Shown here: in pieces, positions 35,193 to 44,773 of the stretch
How positions within the stretch are numbered: the stretch's first letter is position 1
Layout: each line of letters begins with the position of its first letter
Origin: Paludibacter sp.
Lineage (GTDB): Bacteria > Bacteroidota > Bacteroidia > Bacteroidales > Paludibacteraceae
Assembly (NCBI GenBank): GCA_019163375.1
Contig: JAFLKK010000009.1
Coordinates: 62,001 to 126,000, forward strand
DNA: 64,000 bases
Reading direction: 5' to 3'
The notes under the pieces: generated by a model
Told to the model about the DNA's origin: nothing
What the model saw: only the letters and a program-made list of their open reading frames with translations
The model's database searches: none
Translations under genes and position numbers: made by a program

Positions 35193-37025
35193 ATGAAAAT
35201 AGATTTACGTAGTTTAACTAGTACCGGTGGGCGTAGAATGGCTGGTGCCCGCTCACTTTGGCGTGCCAACGGAATGACGGATAAGCAAATGGGAAAACCA
35301 ATTATTGCTATTGTCAATTCATTTACTCAATTTGTTCCGGGTCACGTTCATTTACATGAAATTGGTCAGAAAGTGAAAGCCGAAGTTGAAAAGCTTGGAT
35401 GTTTTGCTGCTGAATTTAATACTATTGCCATTGACGATGGTATAGCCATGGGACATGACGGAATGCTATATTCATTGCCATCGCGCGATTTGATTGCCGA
35501 TAGTGTGGAATATATGGTAAATGCTCACAAAGCTGATGCCATGATTTGTATCAGCAATTGCGATAAAATAACGCCGGGTATGCTTATGGCTGCCATGCGA
35601 CTAAATATTCCTACCGTTTTTGTTTCGGGGGGACCGATGGAAGCCGGTGAGCTTGATGGCAAACAACTGGATTTGGTGGATGCCATGGTACAAGCTGCCG
35701 ACGACAGTGTGTCCGACGAGCAAGTAAAGAAAATTGAAAATGCTGCTTGTCCTACTTGTGGGTCGTGTTCAGGAATGTTTACTGCCAATTCAATGAACTG
35801 TTTGAATGAAGCCATCGGTTTGGCGTTGCCGGGCAATGGAACTATCGTTGCTACTCATGCTAACCGCACGCAGCTTTTTATTGACGCAGCCAAACTGATT
35901 GTTGATAACGCTCATAAATACTACTTCGAAGGCGATGCAACCGTTTTACCACGCAGTATCGCTACCCGCGAAGCATTTCTTAATGCTATGACCCTGGATA
36001 TTGCCATGGGTGGATCGACAAATACTGTTTTACACATTTTGGCGATTGCTCACGAAGCTGAAGTAGAATTGACAATGGACGACATGGATAAACTTTCTCG
36101 TATAACTCCGTGTTTATGCAAAGTGGCTCCTAATTCTCCGAAATACCATATTCAGGACGTGAATCGTGCAGGTGGTATTTTAGGTATTCTTACTGAATTG
36201 AGTAAGGGTGGTTTGCTAGATACATCAGTATATCGCGTTGACGGATTGACATTGGGCGAAGCCATTCAACAATTTGATATTACAGCTTCAACAGTTACTG
36301 AAGAGGCTATCAATAAATATAAAAGTGCTCCGGCACATCGTTTTAATTTGGTGATGGGTTCACAAAATGAGCAATATCCGGAATTAGATGGTGACCGAGT
36401 CAATGGCTGTATTCGTAGTGTGGAACATGCCTACACAAAAGATGGTGGACTTGGAATTCTTAAAGGGAACATTGCACAAGATGGATGCGTTATTAAGACC
36501 GCCGGTGTAGATGAAAGTATTTGGAAATTTACCGGCCCTGCCAAAGTATTTACCTCGCAAGATAGTGCTTGCACGGCTATCCTGAGTGGGAAAGTGGTTT
36601 CGGGCGATGTAGTGGTAATCACACACGAAGGACCGAAAGGTGGACCGGGAATGCAAGAAATGCTTTATCCTACCTCTTATATTAAATCCAAGCATCTTGG
36701 AAAAGAATGTGCTTTGATTACTGATGGTCGCTTTTCAGGAGGAACTTCAGGATTATCAATAGGTCACGTTTCGCCCGAAGCTGCTTCAGGTGGTAATATC
36801 GGATTGATTGAAGATGGTGATATTATTGAAATAGATATTCCAAATCGTTCGATAAATGTAAAAGTGAGCGAAGAAGTTTTATTGCAACGTCGCCAGGCTG
36901 AAGAAGCACGTGGCAAAGATGCATTTAAACCAAAAGATAGAACCCGCATCGTGTCCAAAGCCTTAAGAGCATACGCAAGTATGGTTAGTTCGGCCGATAA
37001 GGGAGCTGTAAGAATGATAGATTAA
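35193..37025 (+). CDS. ilvD: Dihydroxy-acid dehydratase
   Basis: This 610-residue enzyme dehydrates dihydroxy-isovalerate and dihydroxy-methylvalerate in valine, leucine and isoleucine synthesis. It carries the iron-sulfur ligands in [11 protein letters not shown] (near 126) and [19 protein letters not shown] (near 190), plus [12 protein letters not shown] and [28 protein letters not shown] near 510. The length and the C-termini fit the E. coli type with an oxygen-sensitive [4Fe-4S] cluster. First gene of the five-gene operon and the gene directly controlled by the attenuator. Confidence 0.97.
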   Translation: MKIDLRSLTSTGGRRMAGARSLWRANGMTDKQMGKPIIAIVNSFTQFVPGHVHLHEIGQKVKAEVEKLGCFAAEFNTIAIDDGIAMGHDGMLYSLPSRDLIADSVEYMVNAHKADAMICISNCDKITPGMLMAAMRLNIPTVFVSGGPMEAGELDGKQLDLVDAMVQAADDSVSDEQVKKIENAACPTCGSCSGMFTANSMNCLNEAIGLALPGNGTIVATHANRTQLFIDAAKLIVDNAHKYYFEGDATVLPRSIATREAFLNAMTLDIAMGGSTNTVLHILAIAHEAEVELTMDDMDKLSRITPCLCKVAPNSPKYHIQDVNRAGGILGILTELSKGGLLDTSVYRVDGLTLGEAIQQFDITASTVTEEAINKYKSAPAHRFNLVMGSQNEQYPELDGDRVNGCIRSVEHAYTKDGGLGILKGNIAQDGCVIKTAGVDESIWKFTGPAKVFTSQDSACTAILSGKVVSGDVVVITHEGPKGGPGMQEMLYPTSYIKSKHLGKECALITDGRFSGGTSGLSIGHVSPEAASGGNIGLIEDGDIIEIDIPNRSINVKVSEEVLLQRRQAEEARGKDAFKPKDRTRIVSKALRAYASMVSSADKGAVRMID

Positions 37026-37118
37026 TTAACGAATAATAATTAGCAATTGATAATTAACGAAGTCCACCGGTGAGTTGAAAGTGTACTCGTTTACTATTGA
37101 CTTGTTTACTAAAATATT

Positions 37119-38813
37119 ATGGGAAACAAAATAACAGGAGCTCATGCATTTATGCAGTCGCTCGTACAAGAAGGCGTTGATACTATATTCGGTTATCCGG
37201 GTGGTGCAATTATGCCTGTTTTTGATGCACTTTACGATTACGATAAACATATAAATCATATTCTTACCCGTCACGAACAAGGTGCAACACATGCTGCACA
37301 AGGTTATGCGCGTGTTTCGGGTAAAGTGGGTGTTTGCCTGGTTACTTCGGGACCAGCCGCTACTAACGCCATTACCGGAATTGGTGATGCCATGTTGGAC
37401 AGTACACCGTTAGTAGTTATCACCGGACAAGTTGGTGCTGCGCTGTTAGGAACTGATGCTTTTCAGGAAATTGATGTGGTTGGTATTACGCAACCGATTA
37501 CTAAATGGGCGTACCAGATTCGTCGTCCCGAAGACATTGCGTGGGCGGTGGCTCGGGCATTTTATATCGCCCGCAGTGGTCGTCCGGGACCGGTGGTACT
37601 CGATTTTGCAAAAAATGCACAAATTCAGGAAGTTGAATTTGATTATAAACCATGTACTTTTATTCGTAGTTATATCCCCATCCCTGAAGTTCAACCTTCT
37701 CAGATTGATGCTGCTGTGGCATTGATAAACGGAGCTAAGAAACCGTTTGCTTTGGTTGGTCAGGGTGTTTTATTAGCAAATGCCGAAGAAGAATTGAAGG
37801 CATTTTTGGAAAAGGGAAATATTCCTGCGGCCTGGACTTTGCTTGGCGCTTCAGCTATGTCAACTGATTTCCCATTGAACAAAGGCTTTTTGGGAATGCA
37901 CGGAAACGTGGCTCCAAACATGAAAACCAACGAATGTGATGTGTTGATTGCTATCGGTATGCGTTTTGATGACCGCGTAACCGGTGACTTGAAAACCTAT
38001 GCTAAGCAAGCTAAAATTATACATTTAGATATTGATGCGGCAGAAATAGGTAAGAATGTTATTCCTGATGCACCTGTATTAGGTTCGGCTAAAGATACTT
38101 TGCCTGCTTTGACTGCTAAATTGAATGAAGCAAAACATACCGAATGGATTGCTTCGTTTGAAGAGTATGTGAAACTTGAATACGATAAAGTAATTCAACG
38201 CGAAGTTTATCCAGAATCGGGTGAAATGACAATGGGTGAAGTAATTCATAAAATTTCGGAAGCCACTGATAATAAGGCGGTTTTGGTAACTGATGTAGGT
38301 CAGAACCAAATGATGGCTGCCCGTTATTTCAACTACTCTCAAACACGTAGTTTGGTAACTTCCGGTGGTTTAGGAACCATGGGCTTTGGAATTCCTGCTG
38401 CTATGGGTGCTAAAATAGGTGCTCCTGACCGTACGGTTTGTATGTTTAGCGGTGACGGTGGTTTCCAAATGACTATACAGGAATTGGGTACTATTATGCA
38501 AGAACAAATCGGTGTGAAAATGATTATTCTGAACAATCACTTCCTGGGAATGGTACGCCAGTGGCAGGAAATGTTTTTTGAAGAGAGATATTCATTTACA
38601 GAGATGCTAAATCCTGACTTTGTAGCTATTGCTAAAGCGTATCGGATTGACGGAACAGAAGTTCATGAGCGTGCGGAATTAGATGCGGCCATTGCTGATA
38701 TGTTGAAAGACGACAAGCCATATTTGTTGGTTGTAAATGTTGAGAAAAAAGGTATGGTATTTCCGATGATTCCTGCCGGTGCTTGTGTTACTAACATTTT
38801 ATTGGGAGACTAA
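37119..38813 (+). CDS. ilvB: Acetolactate synthase large (catalytic) subunit
   Basis: A 564-residue thiamine-diphosphate enzyme that condenses pyruvate with pyruvate or 2-oxobutyrate. It begins ITGAHAFMQSLVQEGVDTIFGYPGGAIMPVFDALYD with E at the conserved catalytic place further in (HEQGATHAAQGYARVSGKVG). The ThDP/Mg motif is GDGGFQMTIQELGTIMQEQIGVKMIILNN near 440. The FAD-region features typical of AHAS (GMRFDDRVTGDLKTYA) are present. The small subunit starts five bases after its stop. Confidence 0.97.
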   Translation: MGNKITGAHAFMQSLVQEGVDTIFGYPGGAIMPVFDALYDYDKHINHILTRHEQGATHAAQGYARVSGKVGVCLVTSGPAATNAITGIGDAMLDSTPLVVITGQVGAALLGTDAFQEIDVVGITQPITKWAYQIRRPEDIAWAVARAFYIARSGRPGPVVLDFAKNAQIQEVEFDYKPCTFIRSYIPIPEVQPSQIDAAVALINGAKKPFALVGQGVLLANAEEELKAFLEKGNIPAAWTLLGASAMSTDFPLNKGFLGMHGNVAPNMKTNECDVLIAIGMRFDDRVTGDLKTYAKQAKIIHLDIDAAEIGKNVIPDAPVLGSAKDTLPALTAKLNEAKHTEWIASFEEYVKLEYDKVIQREVYPESGEMTMGEVIHKISEATDNKAVLVTDVGQNQMMAARYFNYSQTRSLVTSGGLGTMGFGIPAAMGAKIGAPDRTVCMFSGDGGFQMTIQELGTIMQEQIGVKMIILNNHFLGMVRQWQEMFFEERYSFTEMLNPDFVAIAKAYRIDGTEVHERAELDAAIADMLKDDKPYLLVVNVEKKGMVFPMIPAGACVTNILLGD

Positions 38814-38817
38814 AATC

Positions 38818-39363
38818 ATGGAAACTAAATTATATACGATTACCGTTTTTTCGGAAAATACTGTTGGTTTGTTGGGGCAAATTACTATTATCTTTACCCG
38901 TCGTGCTATCAATATTGAAACACTTTCTGTTTCACCTTCTGCCATAAAAGGCATTCATAAGTTTACAATTACTCTTTTTACCACAGAGGATGTTGTTTCT
39001 AAAGTGGTGAAACAGATTGATAAACGAATTGATATTCTGAAAGCTTATTACAATACCGATGAGGATCTGGTATTCCAGGAAATAGCGTTGTACAAAGTGG
39101 CAACCGATAAATTGTTGGAAAAAGGATCAATGGAAGATTTAATCCGTAGATACCATATTCGGATTTTGGAAATGAACAGCGATTTTGTCGTTTTGCAAAA
39201 GGCCGGACATTATGACGAAACTCAACATCTGTTTGATGAATTAAGCGAAACAGTTGGTGTATTGCAGTTTATCCGTTCGGGTAGAGTGGCTATCACCAAG
39301 TCAAAAGTGGAACGGTTGAGCGATATGCTTGAAGGTATTCAGGAAAAATATGGAGATAAATAA
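38818..39363 (+). CDS. ilvN: Acetolactate synthase small (regulatory) subunit
   Basis: This 181-residue protein begins METKLYTITVFSENTVGLLGQITIIFTRRAINIETLSVSPS, the ACT domain that binds valine for feedback inhibition. A second, weaker domain follows (SMEDLIRRYHIRILEMNSDFVVLQKAGHYDETQHLFDEL). The upstream in-frame start would overlap ilvB; the ATG used here lies 4 bases after the ilvB stop. It is longer than E. coli IlvM/IlvN and nearer to IlvH-type subunits. Confidence 0.93.
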   Translation: METKLYTITVFSENTVGLLGQITIIFTRRAINIETLSVSPSAIKGIHKFTITLFTTEDVVSKVVKQIDKRIDILKAYYNTDEDLVFQEIALYKVATDKLLEKGSMEDLIRRYHIRILEMNSDFVVLQKAGHYDETQHLFDELSETVGVLQFIRSGRVAITKSKVERLSDMLEGIQEKYGDK

Positions 39364-39383
39364 TCTGAAAAATATCGGTTGTT

Positions 39384-40106
39384 GTGTCATTAAAAAAAGC
39401 TTATTCGTTTAAAATTCAACCTCAGTACGTCGATTTTCAGTTTCGGGTTACGATGGCTGCTTTGGGTGATATTTTACTCACTACGGCCGGATTAAATGCC
39501 GATGATAACGGTTTCGGACTACGTCGTTTACATGAAATAAATAGCGCTTGGGTACTTTCACGCATGGCCATCGAGATGACTCGTTTTCCGGAACAATACG
39601 AAACTATTCAGGTGGAAACCTGGGTGGAAGAAGTAGGCCGGGCTAACACCACGCGTAACTTCTGTATTCGAGATGAGAAAAACGAAATCATCGGAAATGC
39701 ATGTTCTGTCTGGGTGTTTTTTGATATGACTACCCGTCGTGCAAAAGACCTGCAAACTTTGGATGGCATTCACAGTTTTGCTTTAGCCGAACCGGGTTTA
39801 ATTGATAAACCAATTAAACTTCATGCAGTTGATGGTGATGAATATGACGGATTTAAAGTAAAATACAGCGATATAGATATCAATGGCCATGTAAATAGCA
39901 TTCGATACATCCAATGGATTAGCGATTGTTTTACATTGAATAATTACCGGAAATATCAGGTGAAACGTTTTGAGATAAATTATATGACCGAAATGCTGTT
40001 CGACGATTATGTCGATATTATACGGTCGGAAGTTGAACCCGGCGATTTTCGTTTTGAAATTCGAAAAGATGATAAAATAGCCTGTAGGGCTCGAGTTGTG
40101 TTCTAA
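39384..40106 (+). CDS. Acyl-ACP thioesterase (FatA/FatB-like)
   Basis: This 240-residue protein, with a GTG start, has a double hot-dog thioesterase fold: MAALGDILLTTAGLNADDNGFGLRRLHEINSAWVLSRMAIEM and later VKYSDIDINGHVNSIRYIQWISDCF, where the N/H pair (NGHVN) is the second-repeat active-site region. It releases fatty acids from acyl carrier protein. Its place inside the ilv operon, between ilvN and ilvC, is a pattern I recall from other Bacteroidales and suggests a link between branched-chain precursors and fatty acid or lipid supply, although the reason is not established. The start is GTG 20 bases after ilvN; no ATG is near. Confidence 0.87.
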   Translation: MSLKKAYSFKIQPQYVDFQFRVTMAALGDILLTTAGLNADDNGFGLRRLHEINSAWVLSRMAIEMTRFPEQYETIQVETWVEEVGRANTTRNFCIRDEKNEIIGNACSVWVFFDMTTRRAKDLQTLDGIHSFALAEPGLIDKPIKLHAVDGDEYDGFKVKYSDIDINGHVNSIRYIQWISDCFTLNNYRKYQVKRFEINYMTEMLFDDYVDIIRSEVEPGDFRFEIRKDDKIACRARVVF

Positions 40107-40197
40107 CTATAAAAAAAATAAATAAAACAAATATAAACCAAATTGGTAATGCTTAAACATAAGCGTGTGCTTATATAGAGCTTTAAAATTAGAAAAA

Positions 40198-41676
40198 ATG
40201 GCAAATTATTTTAACTCACTTCCTCACCGTCTGAAAGTTCAGGAATTAGGAAAATGTGATTTTATGCAAAACAGCGAATTCGCTGATGGTGTCAAAAAAT
40301 TGATTGGCAAGAAAATCGTGATTATCGGTTGTGGTGCACAAGGATTGGCTCAAGGTCAAAACATGCGCGACAGTGGTTTGGACGTTTCTTACGCCTTGCG
40401 TCAGGAAGCTATTGATAACAAAAGAGCATCTTTTGTAAATGCTACTGAGAATGGTTTTGTTGTGGGTACTTTCGAAGAATTGATTCCTACGGCCGATTTA
40501 GTTTCAAATTTGGCTCCGGACAAACAACATACTTCTGTTGTTAACGCTGTAGTGCCATTGATGAAAAAAGGGGCTTGTTTATCGTATTCTCATGGTTTTA
40601 ATATCGTGGAAGAAGGTACACAAATCCGCAAAGACCTTACAGTAGTAATGATTGCTCCAAAATCACCGGCTTCTGAAGTTCGTGCTGAATATCTTCGTGG
40701 TTTCGGTGTTCCTACACTTATTGCTGTGCATGCAGACAACAATCCTAATGGTGATGGACTGGAAATCGCAAAAGCGTATTGCGTTGGTACAGGCGGTCAC
40801 AAAGCAGGTGTATTGCTTTCTTCATTCGTAGCTGAGGTAAAATCAGATTTGATGGGTGAGCAAACTATTCTTTGCGGTTTGTTACAAACTGGTTCTATTC
40901 TTTCTTTCAACAAAATGGTTGAAAAAGGAATTGACAAAGGCTATGCTTCTAAATTGGTTCAATACGGTTGGGAAGTAATCACCGAAGCATTGAAAATCGG
41001 TGGTATCACTCACATGATGGATCGTTTGTCTAACCCGGCTAAAGTGGAAGCTTTCAAATTGGCCGAGGAATTGAAAGACATTATGCGTCCTTTGTTCCTG
41101 AAACACATGGATGATATTTTGTCGGGTGAATTCTCACGCATCATGATGGAAGACTGGGCTGCAGGCGACAAAAATTTATTAGCTTGGCGTGCTGCTACAG
41201 GCGAAACTGAATTCGAAAAAACTCCGGCTGGAGCAGTTGAGATTTCAGAACAAGAATACTTCGACAATGCTACTTTGATGGTTGCTTTTGTAAAAGCAGG
41301 TGTTGAGTCGGCTTACGAATCGATGACTTGCTCAGGTATCAAAAATGAATCGGCTTACTACGAGTCATTGCACGAAACTCCACTTATCGCTAACACCATT
41401 GCACGCAAGAAATTGTATGAAATGAACCGCGTAATTTCTGATACTGCAGAGTACGGTTGTTATTTGTTCGATCACGCATGTAAACCGCTATTGGCTGACT
41501 TTATGAAGAAAGTGGATACTAACATTATTGGTAAAAACTTTAATACTACCAGCAATGGTCGTGTTGACAACTTCGAATTGGTAAAAGTAAATGCTGCTAT
41601 TCGTAATCACTCAGTTGAAGTCTGTGGTGCGGAACTTCGCGCTGCTATGACTGCCATGAAGAAAATTGTAGAATAA
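40198..41676 (+). CDS. ilvC: Ketol-acid reductoisomerase, long (class II) form
   Basis: A 492-residue protein, the long form typical of E. coli and Bacteroidetes. It begins [23 protein letters not shown], then the Rossmann motif [19 protein letters not shown], and [11 protein letters not shown]. The C-terminal knotted domain is duplicated in this form (for example [22 protein letters not shown], and [56 protein letters not shown]). It carries out isomerisation and NADPH reduction of acetolactate. It closes the ilv operon and is followed by two palindromic repeats and a terminator. Confidence 0.97.
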   Translation: MANYFNSLPHRLKVQELGKCDFMQNSEFADGVKKLIGKKIVIIGCGAQGLAQGQNMRDSGLDVSYALRQEAIDNKRASFVNATENGFVVGTFEELIPTADLVSNLAPDKQHTSVVNAVVPLMKKGACLSYSHGFNIVEEGTQIRKDLTVVMIAPKSPASEVRAEYLRGFGVPTLIAVHADNNPNGDGLEIAKAYCVGTGGHKAGVLLSSFVAEVKSDLMGEQTILCGLLQTGSILSFNKMVEKGIDKGYASKLVQYGWEVITEALKIGGITHMMDRLSNPAKVEAFKLAEELKDIMRPLFLKHMDDILSGEFSRIMMEDWAAGDKNLLAWRAATGETEFEKTPAGAVEISEQEYFDNATLMVAFVKAGVESAYESMTCSGIKNESAYYESLHETPLIANTIARKKLYEMNRVISDTAEYGCYLFDHACKPLLADFMKKVDTNIIGKNFNTTSNGRVDNFELVKVNAAIRNHSVEVCGAELRAAMTAMKKIVE

Positions 41677-41684
41677 TATTGTAA

Positions 41685-41735
41685 AGACGCAAGGCATTGC
41701 GTCTACCTAATCAGAGACGCAAGGCTTTGCGTCTC
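41685..41735. repeat. Two copies of a palindromic AGACGCAAGGC...GCGTCT repeat
   Basis: Units at 41685-41704 and 41714-41735 share the core AGACGCAAGGC(A/T)TTGCGTCT, each an almost perfect palindrome, with nine bases between. Similar GAGACGC repeats are scattered through intergenic regions of many Bacteroidetes and Cyanobacteria. They may act as RNA hairpins or sites for REP-associated transposases. Confidence 0.8.
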
Positions 41736-41750
41736 TACGTAACAATAATA

Positions 41751-41785
41751 AACAAGAGCTGCTTCTTACCGAGGCAGCTCTTGTT
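41751..41785. terminator. Bidirectional terminator between ilvC and larC
   Basis: AACAAGAGCTGC pairs with GCAGCTCTTGTT, a perfect 12-bp stem around an 11-nt loop. It lies between the convergent ilvC and larC genes and ends just short of larC. Confidence 0.88.
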
Positions 41786-41789
41786 GTAT

Positions 41790-43097
41790 CTAGTTCTTTG
41801 TATTTTCTATCTCCGCTCTTATCTCATTGATGATTTGAATAAGTGGGATGTTCGTTTTCTCCGCAATTAAGCGACAGTCCTCATATTCGGGTGTGAACTT
41901 AAGGAGCTTACCGTTTCTAAAGGCGTATTTTACAGTAATCACACCATGTTTTGTGTTGACTTTATCGAATTTTCGTTCAAGTTCTTCGCGTTCTACTTTG
42001 TATTTTCGAATACCCAATGTACTTGTTTCTGTAAAAAGAATTTCTTCTAATTGTTCTACCGTTTCTTCGTTGCACAACACGCTCAAGATATTGGCGGGCC
42101 GGTTTTTTTTCATTATTATCGGCGTAACAAAGACATCCAATGCCTTGTTGTCGAGTAATTTTGGAAATAAATACGAGTAAATCTCCGGATTCATATTGTC
42201 GATATTAGTTTCCAGCATGGTCAGCGTGCTAGGACTTTTTTTTTTACCTACAATTACTCGTAGCACGTTTGGCGTTTCCATGTCTCGTTTGCCCAGGCCA
42301 TATCCTATTTTTTCGATAATAAACTCGGGCAGGCTTCCAAATTCACTACAAAGTGCTTTTAGAATGGCAGCACCGGTGGGAGTGGTGAGTTCTTTTTTTG
42401 CATTTTTGCTATAAACAGGCACTCCTTTTAGTATCTCAAGTGTAGCAGGAGCAGGGACGGGGAAAACTCCATGTTCGCAATGTACGAATCCGCTACCCAG
42501 GTTAATATCCGAACATTGAATTTCATCAATTTGCAACATTTCCACACAAATGGCCGCACCGATAATATCCACAATGGAATCTACCGCACCCACTTCGTGA
42601 AAATGGACTTCATCTATCGTTTTTGCATGGATTTTAGCTTCAGCCTCTGCTACAATGAGGAAAATCTTTTTACTGGCTGTTTTTACGTATTCACTTAAAT
42701 CGCTGCTATCAATTATTTTGTAAATGTCCGATAAGTTGCGGGTGTGCGCATGATCATGAGGTTTTTCGGTGTGATGATGCTCATGTGTATGTTCATGTTC
42801 GTGCGAATGATCGTGATGATGCTCATGCGTGTGTTCATGATGATTGTGATCATCTTCGTGTTCATGAGTATGTCCTTCGTGACTGTGTTCTTGATGTGTG
42901 AGATGCACCGTAAAATCAGTTCCCGATATGCCTTTTTTCAACCCTTTTTTTATCTCGATTTCGAATTCGTCGAGATGTATTTTGTTTAGTTCGGACAAGA
43001 ATAGATCCTGGTCTATGCCCAGATCCAATAATGCTCCGATGGTCATGTCACCACTTATGCCCGAGAAACAGTCGAAATATAGAATGCGTTTTTCCAT
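41790..43097 (-). CDS. larC: Nickel pincer cofactor biosynthesis protein LarC (single-ORF form, histidine-rich insert)
   Basis: This 435-residue protein is LarC, the CTP-dependent cyclometallase that places nickel into the pincer cofactor. It starts LYFDCFSGISGDMTIGALLDLG, with the conserved early motif, and contains KTIDEVHFHEVGAVDSIVDIIGAA, LTTPTGAAILKAL, then METPNVLRVIVGKKK and NIDNMNPEIYSYL. Around residues 66-120 lies a segment with about 26 histidines in 55 residues, mostly in His-Asp/Glu/Thr-His repeats, probably a nickel store. In Lactobacillus larC is split into larC1 and larC2 joined by frameshifting; here one frame covers both. Last gene of the minus-strand lar cluster. Confidence 0.93.
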   Translation of the reverse strand: MEKRILYFDCFSGISGDMTIGALLDLGIDQDLFLSELNKIHLDEFEIEIKKGLKKGISGTDFTVHLTHQEHSHEGHTHEHEDDHNHHEHTHEHHHDHSHEHEHTHEHHHTEKPHDHAHTRNLSDIYKIIDSSDLSEYVKTASKKIFLIVAEAEAKIHAKTIDEVHFHEVGAVDSIVDIIGAAICVEMLQIDEIQCSDINLGSGFVHCEHGVFPVPAPATLEILKGVPVYSKNAKKELTTPTGAAILKALCSEFGSLPEFIIEKIGYGLGKRDMETPNVLRVIVGKKKSPSTLTMLETNIDNMNPEIYSYLFPKLLDNKALDVFVTPIIMKKNRPANILSVLCNEETVEQLEEILFTETSTLGIRKYKVEREELERKFDKVNTKHGVITVKYAFRNGKLLKFTPEYEDCRLIAEKTNIPLIQIINEIRAEIENTKN

Positions 43098-43136
43098 TGT
43101 GTTTATTGTATTTATTACCTGCTATTTTACTTCCAA

Positions 43137-43901
43137 CTACTTACTGTTTAACTCTATTTGTCTGATAATGGTCGAAGCCATAAATCCTGCACCAAATCCA
43201 TTGTCGATGTTTACCACGGACACTCCGCTGGCGCAACTGTTGAGCATAGCCAGTAAAGCAGCCAATCCGCCAAAGTTAGCACCGTAACCAATGCTGGTGG
43301 GAACTGCGATTACAGGTTTGTCAGTCAGGCCACCCAATACACTCGGTAAGGCACCTTCCATGCCCGCTACCGCAATAATGACCTGTGCGCTATCCAATCG
43401 GTGCAGGTTGGCAAGCAAACGGTGAATGCCAGCTACGCCTACATCATAGAGTCGCTCCACTGTGCAACCTAACTTTTCGGCAGTGACCACCGCTTCTTCA
43501 GCCACCGGAATATCCGATGTGCCACCGGTTACTACCAATATGCGCGATTTACTTTTAGCGATTTCTTTTTGTTGAATAAAGATGGTGCGCGCTTCGGGAT
43601 AGTACTCCATGTTAGGATGTAAGTCTTTTATAGCTTCGTAGACCGATTTTTCAGCTCTGCTGGCCATAATATTAGTACCCTTTGCCAGCAAGCGTTCCAC
43701 TATGCCACGTATTTGATCATTGGTTTTTCCCGGACAAAAAATCACTTCAGGATAACCGGTCCGAATCTCGCGATGATGATCCACTTTGGCGTATCCCAAG
43801 TCTTCGAACGGAAGCTGTTTAAGCTGATTCACGGCTTGTCCAAGTTCCAGATTTCCGTCTTTTACGTTTTTGAGTAATTCAAGGATTTGATTTTCGGTCA
43901 T
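43137..43901 (-). CDS. larB: Pyridinium-3,5-biscarboxylic acid mononucleotide synthase LarB
   Basis: This 254-residue protein carboxylates nicotinic acid adenine dinucleotide and cleaves off AMP, the first step of pincer cofactor synthesis. It shows the PurE-like core: ILVVTGGTSDIPVAEEAVVTAEKLG, YDVGVAGIHRLLANLHRLDSAQVIIAVAGMEGALPSVLGGLTDKPVIAVPTSIGYGANFGGLAALLAMLNSCASGVSVVNIDNGFGAGFMAS (spanning about 126-230). The ATG MTENQI is preferred; the longer reading frame would start at TTG and overlap the larE stop. larC follows after about 40 bases. Confidence 0.93.
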   Translation of the reverse strand: MTENQILELLKNVKDGNLELGQAVNQLKQLPFEDLGYAKVDHHREIRTGYPEVIFCPGKTNDQIRGIVERLLAKGTNIMASRAEKSVYEAIKDLHPNMEYYPEARTIFIQQKEIAKSKSRILVVTGGTSDIPVAEEAVVTAEKLGCTVERLYDVGVAGIHRLLANLHRLDSAQVIIAVAGMEGALPSVLGGLTDKPVIAVPTSIGYGANFGGLAALLAMLNSCASGVSVVNIDNGFGAGFMASTIIRQIELNSK

Positions 43902-43905
43902 ACTG

Positions 43906-44715
43906 TTACTTCTTTTCAATTACACGGTTTAAACTTCCGGTTATATATCCCTCCATCTCAAGACAAACATATTGATAACCATAGGACTTCAATTGTTTGG
44001 AAATAGTATCGAGTAGTTTCTCATTAAACAGTTTTGTACGTTCTTCGGGACTCACCTCAATACGCGCCATATCTCCATGACTTCGCACCCGGAACTGAAT
44101 AAATTCCAGCGTGCGCATATAGTCTTCCGATTTATCAATTCGGGTCAATTTTTCGATGGTAATACGTTCGCCGTAAGGAATGCGTGAACCCAGACAGGCC
44201 AGTGCCGGTTTGTTCCATGTACGCAACCCAAGCTCATGCGACAGTTCGCGAATATCACTTTTTGTCAAACCGGCCAATCTCAGCGGACTAATAACTTTTA
44301 ATTCCGATAAGGCCTGTAATCCTGGACGGTAGTCGGACATATCATCCACATTTGAACCATCAAAAACAATCGTTATCTTTTTTTCATGCGCTTTTTCGAG
44401 TATGCGGGTAAATTCTACTTTTTTGCAGTGGTAGCATCTGTTTACCGGGTTGGCGAGTACTTCATCTTCTATCTCATCGTCATTAATCATATAATGAGTA
44501 ATGCCTATTTCTTTAGCCAAATCCTCGGCATCTTTCATTTCCGATTGCGCGTTCATAGGCGAAACCAGTGTAATGGCTATCGAATTTTCCTTTAGTACGT
44601 CGAAAGCCACTTTAGAAAGTAAGGTGCTGTCCACACCGCCTGAGTACGCCACCGCCGCTTTGCCGGTTTCGGCTATGATTGTTTTTAGTTTTTCGTATTT
44701 ATCTTGTAATTCCAT
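43906..44715 (-). CDS. larE: ATP-dependent sulfur transferase LarE
   Basis: A 269-residue PP-loop enzyme that turns the carboxylates of the precursor into thiocarboxylates. The ATP loop is AVAYSGGVDSTLLSKVAF near 20. RCYHCKK gives C94 and C97, and KPALACLGSRIPYGERIT gives C174, at the place of the sacrificial Cys176 of the Lactobacillus enzyme. Three Cys placed this way would suit the iron-sulfur type of LarE that does not destroy itself, but I infer this. It is the first lar gene after the permease, with larB just downstream. Confidence 0.93.
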   Translation of the reverse strand: MELQDKYEKLKTIIAETGKAAVAYSGGVDSTLLSKVAFDVLKENSIAITLVSPMNAQSEMKDAEDLAKEIGITHYMINDDEIEDEVLANPVNRCYHCKKVEFTRILEKAHEKKITIVFDGSNVDDMSDYRPGLQALSELKVISPLRLAGLTKSDIRELSHELGLRTWNKPALACLGSRIPYGERITIEKLTRIDKSEDYMRTLEFIQFRVRSHGDMARIEVSPEERTKLFNEKLLDTISKQLKSYGYQYVCLEMEGYITGSLNRVIEKK

Positions 44716-44773
44716 GATGCATTTATTTAAAAACTTATTGTTTAGAGAATGATTGTTGAACCCTGAGGTTGAT

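Noticed and set aside
42730-42910. Possible CRISPR-like or tandem repeat in larC
   Set aside because: The repetition comes from histidine codons in a coding segment, with no spacers or constant unit length.
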